This document shows positions 24,918 to 33,986 of a stretch of 64,000 nucleotides of DNA, piece by piece (position 1 is the first letter of the stretch; each line of letters starts with the position of its first letter). Made by a program: the position numbers and the translations under genes. The stretch spans positions 1 through 64,000 of the forward strand of contig JAQGOF010000191.1 in assembly GCA_028293745.1 (NCBI GenBank), given 5' to 3'. Source of the stretch: Gammaproteobacteria bacterium (GTDB taxonomy: Bacteria; Pseudomonadota; Gammaproteobacteria; Steroidobacterales; Steroidobacteraceae). The notes beneath the pieces are model-generated. The model did not search any database, was not told the origin of the DNA, and saw only the letters and a program-made list of their open reading frames with translations.

Positions 24918-27900
24918 ATGTCATTGCTGCGTCGATTCGTTCTCATTATTGGATTGCTGGGCACGGCCGCCATCGCGCAAGCCGATCCCATCATCAAGCT
25001 ACTGACCTTTCAGGACTCACCCGATCCCGTCTCCTCGACCACAGCGCTGACCTATCAACTTCAGGTCAGCAACACAAACTTCGCAGCTTCCGCCGCTAAC
25101 GTTCAACTCACGGTACCCATTCCGGCGGGGGTTAATTTCATCTCGGCGTCAGACAGCGCGTGTTCGTACGCCGCGCCAAACGTGGTGTGCAGCTTCGGCA
25201 CGCTTCCGGCGAATACCAATAAGCTCATCACAATTACCATGACGGTGACTGCCGCTGGCGGCAGCACGCTGACCAGCATAGCCGTCGCGAGCTCGACTAC
25301 AGCCGGGGAGACCGATAGCAGCCTCACGCAAACGACCTCAATCATTTCAGGTGCGGATCTGGCTCTCACCATGAGCGGAACGCCGTCTACGGTCACGGCA
25401 GGCGGACAGGTCACCTACACACTTGGCGTCACCAACAACGGTCCAGATACTTCGACCGGCCTGACCATCACTGACACGCTTCCACCGAATGTGGCTTACG
25501 TGTCGGCCTCCGGATCAGGCTGGAGCTGCTCGAATTCCAGCGGCACAGTTACGTGCAATTTCTTCGGCTCTCTCGCCAACGGCGCCAATTCCGCCCTGAC
25601 CCTGATCGGCACCGTACAGAATTCCACCAGCGGCACGATCACCAATTCCGCGACCCTGTCCGCAACGACACCCGACGGAAACCCAAACAACAATACCGCT
25701 GCGGCCTCAGTCAGCGTCTCTCCAGGTGCCGACCTCAGCCTCACCAAGACGGCCTCACCGAATGCCATGATCGCGGCCACCGGGGTCAGCTTCACGCTGT
25801 CTCCACGAAGCGCCGGACCCGATGCGGCCAGCACGGTGACGGTCTCCGACACACTGCCCGCTGGCTTTACCAGCATCTCGGCGAGCGGCACGAACTGGTC
25901 CTGCTCCGTCGTTCAAGCAACGCGCGTGGTGACGTGCACACGCGCCGCGATGCCCTCTGGCTCGACGGACGACATCACCGTGACTGCCACGGCACCAGAT
26001 GACACATTCGTTCCCGCCGGAGGCATGTCCAGCAGCAACACAGCCTCAATTTCGAGCAGCGTCACCAGCGACCCTGTCAGCGGAAATAACAGCGGCAGCG
26101 TCAGTTTCACGATTCAACGTGACGGTACCGACCTGTCAATTGCCAAGACAAAATCGCCAAATCCGGTCGCCCAGGGATCACCGCTGACCTCTGTTCTGCG
26201 TGCGACCAACAATGGCCCACGCGCAATGGGCGCCGGCGATATTGTCACCATAACCGACACGCTCTCCGCGGGCGAGAGTTACACCGGCGCCGCCAGTTTT
26301 ACGAACAATGGTTGGACATGCTCGTATGCCGCGCCCACCTTCACTTGCACCCAGCCGGGACCACTGGCTGTTGGAGCCACGACGCCCGCGGTATCGCTGG
26401 TTACGACAGCGACCTCGACTTCGTCGCTGACGAACCAGGGCTGCGTAGCCACCACAGGCACCTACGCCGATCCAAACGCTGCAAATAATTGCACCTCCGC
26501 CAGCTCGACGTCGACGCCGCAGCGGGCTGACCTCGTCATCGTCAAGACGCAGGATGCAAATCCGCTGACGACGGCCTCTACGACTCTGACTTACACGCTG
26601 ACGATCAGCAACAACGGTCCGGATGACTCACAGAACGTAGTCGTACGTGACACCATCCCGATGTACACGACACTCGCGGGCGGAACGATTGTCTCGGCTA
26701 CGGCGAACACCGGCAGCAAGAATTCCACAGGCAGCTGCTCGGTAACTGGGGCGAGTATTCAGTGCAGCTATGGCACGCTGCTCTACGCGACTGGTACTGC
26801 GGCCAACACACCGGAAACGGCCACTATCACTGTAACCGTGCACCGGCCCGTGGCGGACGGCTCGTTCACGAATACGGCAACGATCGACTCCACTTCAATC
26901 GGAGATCCGGACCGTACTAACAACAGTTCCTCGATCAACGTCACTATCGATCCCGTCGCCGACGTTCGAGTTCTGAGCAAAACCGCCACACCCAACCCGG
27001 TGCTCGCCGGGGCCGATACGACCTACATCATCACCTTCGACAACAACGGACCCTCGACGGCCCAGAACGTCACACTGACAGATCAGTTCAACCCAACTCC
27101 GGGCGACGCTGGCTACGCGATCCGGTCAATGAGCCCGAGCAAGGGTACGTGCAGCTTCACGGCCGCCAGCGATCTCATCTCCTGCTCCATTGGCACACTG
27201 AGCGCCGGGGAAGTCGAGACGCTTACGGTCGTTCTCAGACCCAATTGGATGGCTTCACCACCGGCAGGCCGCAACCTGCAGAACACGGCAACGGTAAGTA
27301 CCACGACGGTGCAATCCGATACCACGAACGACAGCAAGAGCGCGACACTCGGCATTTCACCGGCCAGGGTGGACCTGATCGCGAACATCTCGGACGTGCC
27401 GAGCTTCGCAGGTGTGCCGGCGGATCCTCTGGGCTTCGACGGCACCAGCCCCTCCAGCAACCTGATCACCTACCTGGTGAGGGTCACCAACGCCGGACCC
27501 TCGCAGGCGACCTCGGAAGCCTTCCAAAACACCTACGTTCCTCCCGCCGGGCGCTCGGTCACCTTCCTGTGTGACTCGGACAGCCAGTACACCTGCTCCG
27601 GCACGCCCGTTTGTAGCGCGACCAGTCCCGCCACGGTGACCGGTCCGACCAACCAAGTGGTGACCTGCAGCGCGCCCGACCTCGAGGCAAATGGCTCGTA
27701 CGCACGCTACCTGCGCTACCAAGTCAACACGGCGCCCGCCGCCAACGGTGATAACTACTCGAACACGGTCTCAGTGACCGCGAACGAGACAGATGCAAAC
27801 ACGGCAAACAACAGTGCGACCGAACCGACGGCCGTGCGCGCGAAAGCCGACTTGCAGTTGACGAGCAAGACCGCAGTCGTGTCTTCGCCGCCTCTGCAGT

Positions 27901-30900
27901 ATGGCCAGACGTTCCAGTGGCAGATCAAGGTAGACAACCTCGGACCCGGTACTGCCTACAGCTCGATCCTCAACGATACCCTGCCTGCGGGCGTGCAGCT
28001 CGTCAGTCCGTTCACCTACACCGCGACGGCGGGAAGCTGCACAAATACCGGCATTACCCAATTCTCCTGCAGCCTTGGAGACGTCCCGGTCGGTACACAG
28101 GTGACCGTCACGGTAGCCACCGTCATCCCGGCCCCGACCACCCCACCCTACCCCACGAGCTACACGAACACTGCCTCCGTAAGCAGTTTCAGCGTCGATC
28201 TGGTCTCGGCAAACAACTCGAATTCGGGAAATGTCAGCTTCGTCAAGTCGAGCATCTCCGGCCGCATCTACAGTGACCGCAACAACAACGGCAGTATCGA
28301 TGGTGGCGAAGGCGGAATCTCCGGGGTGACGCTCACCCTCGCCGGTACGGACGCGTTCGGTAACTCCGTTTCCCGCAGCGCGATCAGCGACGCCAGCGGT
28401 AATTACCTCCTTGATAACCTGGAACAGGCGGGGGCCGGGGGTTACACCATCACGGAAACGCAGCCATCCGGCTATTCCGACGGACTCGAGACTGTTGGCA
28501 CGGCGGCGTCCGGGACGCCACCGGGCGGCACCGTGTCACCGATCGTCGGCTCGAATACCACCTCCGGCATCCTCCTGGATCGGGACCAGGTCGCCACCGG
28601 GTACAACTTCGGCGAGCTCAAAAATAACTCACTCGGTGGAACGGTCTTTACCGATTCGAACAACAACGGCATCAAGGATGCGGGAGACTCCGGCATCGCC
28701 AACGTGACTATCACGTTGACGGGAACCGACGTACGCGGCGCTGCGGTCAATCGCAGCACGACCACTAACGCGAGTGGAGTTTACAGCTTCACGAACGTTC
28801 TCCCCGGCACGTATCAGGTCAACGAAATCCAGCCAGCCACCTACCTCGACGGCATCGATACAGTCGGCAATCAGGGCGGGACCAATAGTGTCAATGATGA
28901 ATTCAGCGCCATCGCGCTCACGGACAGCAACGCTACGGGTTACAACTTCGCCGAGCGCCCAGGCTCGGTCATCGGCAAAGTCTGGCGTGACGCCAATCGC
29001 AACGGGACGCTGGATGGCGGCGAGGTCGGCATCAGCGGGGTCACGATCTCGCTCACTGGCACGGATACCCTGGGTGCAGCGATTACCCACCCGACCACCA
29101 CGACGGACAGCAGCGGCAATTACAGCTTCACGGATCTTCCATCTGGAACGTTCACCGTTACCGAGACCCGACCCGCTGGCTACGGTGCAGCATCCACCAA
29201 TCCACTCACCGGTATCACGATCCCCGCCGCCGGGACCAGCACAGGCAACAACTTCGGCAATCCGACCGCGAAGCTCTCCGGTTCGGTGTTCTTCGATCGC
29301 AACGCGAATGGGGTATCCGATGGCACCGACTCGCCCATCTCCGGGGTCACCCTCGCACTGACCGGCACCAATGCCGCAGGCACGGCGGTCAACCTCACCA
29401 CAACGACCGACGCCGCCGGGAATTTCAGCTTCGATGACTTTCTGTCCCCAAATGCCACCGGCTACACCCTGACTGAAACCCAGCCCACGGCTTATGCGAA
29501 CGGTGCGGTCACGGCGGGCACGGCAGGAGGCACTGTCACCCAATCAGCCAACCGCATCAGCACGATTTCGTTTACGGGGGGCACGGTATCGACCGGCTAT
29601 GTGTTCGCCGAGTTGGGCACGGTAATCAACGGCAGCGTCTACCGGGACACCAATCGAAACGGTGTCAAGGACACGGGCGACATTGGGCTGGGAAATGTCA
29701 CGGTCACATTGAAAGACGCCGGCAACAACGTCGTAGCTGTGACCACCACCGCGGCCGACGGCACATACAGCTTCCCAGTGCAGCCCGGCGGTAGTTACAC
29801 GGTCGTAGAGACGCAGCCCCCCGGCTACCAGAGCGGACCCGAGCATTCGAGTAACAGTGTGGCGATAGCGCTCGTTGCCGGCACGCCTGCAGCCGCCGAC
29901 TTCGGAGAGAGCGCAGGCTCACTGGCTGGCGTCGTCTTCCTCGATTCCAACAACAACGGCATTCAGAACGCCGGCGAGATCGGCCTTCCTGGCGTAACAG
30001 TCACTCTGAGCGGCACCGACGTCAATGGTACTTCGGTAAACACGACAGCGACCACTACTGCATCCGGTGCGTACTCGTTCGGCAACCTGCTCGGGGGAAC
30101 CTATACGATCACTGAAACGCAACCGCCGGCGTTCGGTGATGGTCAGGAAGTCCTCGGCGCGGGCAATGTCGGCGGCACTGTCGGCAATGATGTCTACAGC
30201 GCCATCTCGCTGCCGGCTGGCAGCCAGGCAACCGGCTACAACTTCGCCGAAACGGGCTCCGCCGTCACGGGGGTCGTGTTCGTGGACGAGAACCGGGATG
30301 GAACCCAGCAATCGGGCGATCAGGGCATCCCCGGCATCACGATCACACTGAAGGACTCCGGCAACAACACGGTAGCGACGACGACCACCGCGGCCGATGG
30401 AAGTTATCTATTCGGCGGCATTGCGGCCGGCAACTATTCGGTGGTTGAGACGCAGCCTGCAGGATACGGCTCCTCCGCGACTTCGCCCGACAGCGTCGCC
30501 ATCGTGGTGCCCGTGGCCGGGGCCGCCACGGCGAAATTTGCCGACACAGTCTCGACATTGGCGGGTTCCGTTTATATCGATCTCAACAACAACGGCAGCC
30601 GGGACTCGGGAGAGCCGGGAATAGCCGGTATTTCCGTTCACCTCGCCGGCACGGACGCGGCCTCAAATGCCGTCAGCCGCAATGCAAGCACGGACGCAAA
30701 CGGCAACTTCCTGTTCATTGACCTTCTGACGCCCAATGCTGCCGGCTACACCGTCAGCGAGCCGACACAGCCGGCCGGCTATGCGGACGGACCCGACGCT
30801 GCAGGCACCTCCGGCGGCACTGTCTCAAACGATCTCATCGCGGCCATCCACCTAACGGCCAACACCGATACGACGGGTTATCTCTTCGGAGAGCACGGAA

Positions 30901-33900
30901 CCACGATCAGCGGAGCCGTCTATAAGGATGCAAATGCGAACGGGACGCGGGAAGGTACCGAGCCGGGCCTACCTAATGTCATCATAACGTTGAAGAACGG
31001 GCTGGGAGCGACGGTCTCCACGACGACGACCGCAGCGGATGGCTCCTACAGCTTCTTCGGACTCCCCTCGGGAAATTACACGGTTGTCGAGACGCAGCCA
31101 CCTGGATACGGCAGCAGCACTCCTGACTCAGTCTCTGCAACGATTGCCGCGGGAGGCTCGACTACCGCTAATTTCGGCGATACCACCTCCAGTATCGCCG
31201 GCTCGGTCTGGTCAGACACCAACAGCAATGCGGTGCGGGATGCGGGCGAACCGGGCATTGCCGGTGTGACGGTCACTTTGATCGGCACAGATGCCGGCGG
31301 CTCGGCTGTCAACCGTACGACTACGACATCGGTGACAGGTGATTTCAGCTTCTCCGACGTTCTGAGTGGCACTTACACGATCACGGAGACGCAGCCAGTC
31401 GCCTATGCGCAGGGCGTTTCCATCGCGGGTACCGTCGGCGGCGTCCCAGTCAACAGCGATGTCATCGGCACGATCGGGTTACCCGCCGGAGCCAACGCCA
31501 CCGGATATCTCTTCTCCGAGAAGGGACAATCCATTACCGGCCACGTATGGCTGGATACAAATCGCAACGGCTCACTGGAGAACAATGAGCCGGGAATCGC
31601 GGTCGTTACACTGACTCTACGCGACAGTACCCATGCCATCGTTGCCACCGCGCAGACCGCGGCCGACGGCAGCTACTTCTTCACAAACATCCCGGCGGGG
31701 CACTACGCCGTCGAGGAAGCTCAGCCGGCCGGCTATGGCAGCTCCACACCTGATGTCGTCACTATCGAGTTGGTCACCGGCGCGCCCGGCTCGATCCTCA
31801 ATTTCGGTGATACCGCCGGTAGCGTCGCGGGTCTCGTCTACAATGATACGAATAACAACGCCCTGCACGACCCCGCAGAGCCGCCGATCCCGGGTGTAGC
31901 TGTACAGCTGACAGGAACGGATGCCCGCGGTAACGCGGTCACCCTGACAATAACGACCGGAAGCGATGGCACGTATCGTTTCGCAAATATCGTCGGGGGT
32001 ACATATTCACTGGCGGAAACTCAGCCCTCCGGGTACGCGGACGGACTTGATACCGTGGGTACCGCCGGCGGTACCTTGGGCAATGACGTTGTCACTGCAA
32101 TTCACCTCGGCCCGGCGACCGACGCAACCGGCTATCTGTTCGGTGAGCAGGGTGCAGCTGCGAGCATTACAGGTACTGTCTGGCGCGATGCCAACCACGA
32201 CCGCGCCCGAGGCACCGATGAGACAGCGCTGTCCGGCTGGCTGGTTGAGCTCTACCAGTCCTTGGTATTGGTGCAAACCGCGGCCACTGACGCGAATGGC
32301 GCCTATCAGTTCAGTGCTGTGCCACCCGGAAGCGGATATGAGATCAAGTTCCGCGAGCCCTCCCACAGCATTCTCTACAGCGCGCCCGTCACGAATGAGC
32401 GTGGGCTGACGGGCACGCCAGGAGTCGTTGGTCCCAACAATCCTGGCGGCGCGGATCGGCGCGGCGGAACACTGGCCGGACTGTGGCTCACGCCCAGCGA
32501 ACGTATTACCGAGCAGAGCCTGCCCGTGGATCCCACTGGCGTCATCTATGACTCTGTCGCCCGTCAAGTGATCGCGGGCGCCACTGTCACCGTGAGCGGT
32601 CCGGCGGGGTTCGATCCGGCGACGCATCTGTTAGGAGGCGCTGCGAGTGCACAGCAGGTCACCGGTCCGCTCGGCATCTACAACTTCTTCCTGCTGTCTA
32701 GTGCGCCGCCCGGCACCTACACCATACAGGTGACACCGCCGCCAGGACGGTTTACCCCCGGCGCATCGGTACTGATTCCCGCTTGTGCCGTCTCGCTCCA
32801 CGTCGGGTCGCTGCCCGCACCGGCTGTGGTCCAGGCCATCACCGCCCCGCCACCTGCGAACGCCGCCAACGAGGAACTTGCGAATTGCCCGGTGACCTCG
32901 ATGCAATTGGCTGCGGGCGAGGCCACAACCCAATACTTCCATAGCTTCGCGTTCACCCCAGGCTCATCGGCGAGCGTTGTCGGCAACAACATTCCGGTCG
33001 ACCCGATTCTCGGCGGCGCCCTGGCAGTGACCAAGACCACCCCGATGGTCAACGTCTACGTCGGTGACCTGGTCCCTTACACGATCACGGTCACCAATAC
33101 GCTGGATGCCCAGATCACGAACGTCGACCTTCGTGATCTGCTGCCACCGGGCTTTGCATATCGCTCGGGCTCCGCCTCACTGAATGGCCTGACAGCGGAG
33201 CCCCAGCGGCTCGGCCGCCAGCTCACGTGGCTCAACCAGAGCTTTGCACCACGTGAACGCAAGACTTTCAAGCTGATGCTCGTCGTCGGCGCCGGTGTCA
33301 GCGAAGGCGAGTACGTCAATCAGGCGTGGGCGCTCAACAACCTGGTGAACATGGCGATCTCGAACGTGGCTACCGCCGCCGTTCGAGTGGTACCGGACCC
33401 GGTCTTTGATTGCTCCGAAATCATCGGCAAGGTCTTCGATGATCGCAACGCCAACGGCTACCAGGACCAGGGTGAGCCCGGAATTGCGCGTGCGCGGATT
33501 GCGACTGTGACTGGAGTCGTCGTGACGACGGACTCCGAGGGCAGGTTCCACATTGCCTGTGCGGCAATACCTGATGAGTACCGCGGATCCAACTTCGTAA
33601 TGAAGCTGGACGTGCGCAGCCTGCCATCGGGATATCGACTCACGACCGAGAACCCTCGCGATGTGCGCGTCACGCGGGGCAAGATGACCAAGCTCAACTT
33701 CGGCGCAACCATTCACCGCGTCATCCGCGTCGAGGTGAATGACTCTGCCTACGAACCCGGATCCATCGGGCTCAAGGCCGAATGGCGCGCGCGTATTGCG
33801 CAACTGCCTCAGTCCCTGGACGACAAACCTTCGGTCGTACGCGTGGCCTATGTGCTGCATGGCGAGGACCACAGGCTGGCGGTCCGCAGGCAGGCCGCGC

Positions 33901-33986
33901 TCATCAAGGAGATCAAGGCCCAGTGGGAGGGGATGCACCATAAATATCCTCTGCAGGTCGAAGCGGAAGATGAGGTGCAGCCATGA
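24918..33986 (+). CDS. Giant secreted DUF11 / SdrD-B repeat protein (3022 residues)
   Basis: A signal peptide (1-22, IAQADP) is followed by about eight DUF11 beta-sandwich repeats (about 25-1105; recurring TNNGPD and DTLP), then 13 consecutive SdrD-B/Cna-B-like modules (about 1111-2490), each starting G.V..D.N.NG..D.GE, a calcium-loop-like motif. A carboxypeptidase-regulatory-like segment (about 2535-2640), one more DUF11 (about 2700-2790) and one more SdrD-B module with FDDRNANGYQDQGE (about 2835) end the protein. There is no LPXTG or PEP-CTERM anchor. It overlaps the downstream outer-membrane barrel gene by 4 bp, so the two are likely partners on the cell surface, as adhesin, stalk or matrix protein (inference). 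Confidence 0.88.
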   Translation: MSLLRRFVLIIGLLGTAAIAQADPIIKLLTFQDSPDPVSSTTALTYQLQVSNTNFAASAANVQLTVPIPAGVNFISASDSACSYAAPNVVCSFGTLPANTNKLITITMTVTAAGGSTLTSIAVASSTTAGETDSSLTQTTSIISGADLALTMSGTPSTVTAGGQVTYTLGVTNNGPDTSTGLTITDTLPPNVAYVSASGSGWSCSNSSGTVTCNFFGSLANGANSALTLIGTVQNSTSGTITNSATLSATTPDGNPNNNTAAASVSVSPGADLSLTKTASPNAMIAATGVSFTLSPRSAGPDAASTVTVSDTLPAGFTSISASGTNWSCSVVQATRVVTCTRAAMPSGSTDDITVTATAPDDTFVPAGGMSSSNTASISSSVTSDPVSGNNSGSVSFTIQRDGTDLSIAKTKSPNPVAQGSPLTSVLRATNNGPRAMGAGDIVTITDTLSAGESYTGAASFTNNGWTCSYAAPTFTCTQPGPLAVGATTPAVSLVTTATSTSSLTNQGCVATTGTYADPNAANNCTSASSTSTPQRADLVIVKTQDANPLTTASTTLTYTLTISNNGPDDSQNVVVRDTIPMYTTLAGGTIVSATANTGSKNSTGSCSVTGASIQCSYGTLLYATGTAANTPETATITVTVHRPVADGSFTNTATIDSTSIGDPDRTNNSSSINVTIDPVADVRVLSKTATPNPVLAGADTTYIITFDNNGPSTAQNVTLTDQFNPTPGDAGYAIRSMSPSKGTCSFTAASDLISCSIGTLSAGEVETLTVVLRPNWMASPPAGRNLQNTATVSTTTVQSDTTNDSKSATLGISPARVDLIANISDVPSFAGVPADPLGFDGTSPSSNLITYLVRVTNAGPSQATSEAFQNTYVPPAGRSVTFLCDSDSQYTCSGTPVCSATSPATVTGPTNQVVTCSAPDLEANGSYARYLRYQVNTAPAANGDNYSNTVSVTANETDANTANNSATEPTAVRAKADLQLTSKTAVVSSPPLQYGQTFQWQIKVDNLGPGTAYSSILNDTLPAGVQLVSPFTYTATAGSCTNTGITQFSCSLGDVPVGTQVTVTVATVIPAPTTPPYPTSYTNTASVSSFSVDLVSANNSNSGNVSFVKSSISGRIYSDRNNNGSIDGGEGGISGVTLTLAGTDAFGNSVSRSAISDASGNYLLDNLEQAGAGGYTITETQPSGYSDGLETVGTAASGTPPGGTVSPIVGSNTTSGILLDRDQVATGYNFGELKNNSLGGTVFTDSNNNGIKDAGDSGIANVTITLTGTDVRGAAVNRSTTTNASGVYSFTNVLPGTYQVNEIQPATYLDGIDTVGNQGGTNSVNDEFSAIALTDSNATGYNFAERPGSVIGKVWRDANRNGTLDGGEVGISGVTISLTGTDTLGAAITHPTTTTDSSGNYSFTDLPSGTFTVTETRPAGYGAASTNPLTGITIPAAGTSTGNNFGNPTAKLSGSVFFDRNANGVSDGTDSPISGVTLALTGTNAAGTAVNLTTTTDAAGNFSFDDFLSPNATGYTLTETQPTAYANGAVTAGTAGGTVTQSANRISTISFTGGTVSTGYVFAELGTVINGSVYRDTNRNGVKDTGDIGLGNVTVTLKDAGNNVVAVTTTAADGTYSFPVQPGGSYTVVETQPPGYQSGPEHSSNSVAIALVAGTPAAADFGESAGSLAGVVFLDSNNNGIQNAGEIGLPGVTVTLSGTDVNGTSVNTTATTTASGAYSFGNLLGGTYTITETQPPAFGDGQEVLGAGNVGGTVGNDVYSAISLPAGSQATGYNFAETGSAVTGVVFVDENRDGTQQSGDQGIPGITITLKDSGNNTVATTTTAADGSYLFGGIAAGNYSVVETQPAGYGSSATSPDSVAIVVPVAGAATAKFADTVSTLAGSVYIDLNNNGSRDSGEPGIAGISVHLAGTDAASNAVSRNASTDANGNFLFIDLLTPNAAGYTVSEPTQPAGYADGPDAAGTSGGTVSNDLIAAIHLTANTDTTGYLFGEHGTTISGAVYKDANANGTREGTEPGLPNVIITLKNGLGATVSTTTTAADGSYSFFGLPSGNYTVVETQPPGYGSSTPDSVSATIAAGGSTTANFGDTTSSIAGSVWSDTNSNAVRDAGEPGIAGVTVTLIGTDAGGSAVNRTTTTSVTGDFSFSDVLSGTYTITETQPVAYAQGVSIAGTVGGVPVNSDVIGTIGLPAGANATGYLFSEKGQSITGHVWLDTNRNGSLENNEPGIAVVTLTLRDSTHAIVATAQTAADGSYFFTNIPAGHYAVEEAQPAGYGSSTPDVVTIELVTGAPGSILNFGDTAGSVAGLVYNDTNNNALHDPAEPPIPGVAVQLTGTDARGNAVTLTITTGSDGTYRFANIVGGTYSLAETQPSGYADGLDTVGTAGGTLGNDVVTAIHLGPATDATGYLFGEQGAAASITGTVWRDANHDRARGTDETALSGWLVELYQSLVLVQTAATDANGAYQFSAVPPGSGYEIKFREPSHSILYSAPVTNERGLTGTPGVVGPNNPGGADRRGGTLAGLWLTPSERITEQSLPVDPTGVIYDSVARQVIAGATVTVSGPAGFDPATHLLGGAASAQQVTGPLGIYNFFLLSSAPPGTYTIQVTPPPGRFTPGASVLIPACAVSLHVGSLPAPAVVQAITAPPPANAANEELANCPVTSMQLAAGEATTQYFHSFAFTPGSSASVVGNNIPVDPILGGALAVTKTTPMVNVYVGDLVPYTITVTNTLDAQITNVDLRDLLPPGFAYRSGSASLNGLTAEPQRLGRQLTWLNQSFAPRERKTFKLMLVVGAGVSEGEYVNQAWALNNLVNMAISNVATAAVRVVPDPVFDCSEIIGKVFDDRNANGYQDQGEPGIARARIATVTGVVVTTDSEGRFHIACAAIPDEYRGSNFVMKLDVRSLPSGYRLTTENPRDVRVTRGKMTKLNFGATIHRVIRVEVNDSAYEPGSIGLKAEWRARIAQLPQSLDDKPSVVRVAYVLHGEDHRLAVRRQAALIKEIKAQWEGMHHKYPLQVEAEDEVQP
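24987..28240 (+). repeat. Eight tandem DUF11 modules (protein-level repeat)
   Basis: Modules begin at each [AT]DL.[IL] segment (for example ADLALTMSGTPSTV, ADLSLTKTASPNAM, TDLSIAKTKSPNPV, ADLVIVKTQDANPL, ADVRVLSKTATPNP). Most carry a Cys pair in the SWSCS..TVTCN style. Divergence at DNA level is high, so this is an old array, not a recent expansion. Confidence 0.8.
28248..32400 (+). repeat. Thirteen tandem SdrD-B/Cna-B modules with long/short alternation
   Basis: Module starts fall near 28248, 28623, 28962, 29268, 29619, 29916, 30257, 30552, 30900, 31188, 31527, 31818 and 32160. From the second on, spacing alternates: about 113, 102, 117, 99, 114, 98, 116, 96, 113, 97 and 114 residues. Long modules carry TLTGTD and ETQP..YADG plus GGT..ND; short modules carry TLKD, TTAADGSY and ETQPPGYGSS..PDSV. 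The repeat unit is therefore a two-module pair. Confidence 0.85.

Noticed and set aside
28248-32400. CRISPR-like or satellite DNA repeat
   Set aside because: Repeats are about 300-350 bp, diverged at DNA level and in frame as SdrD-B protein modules.
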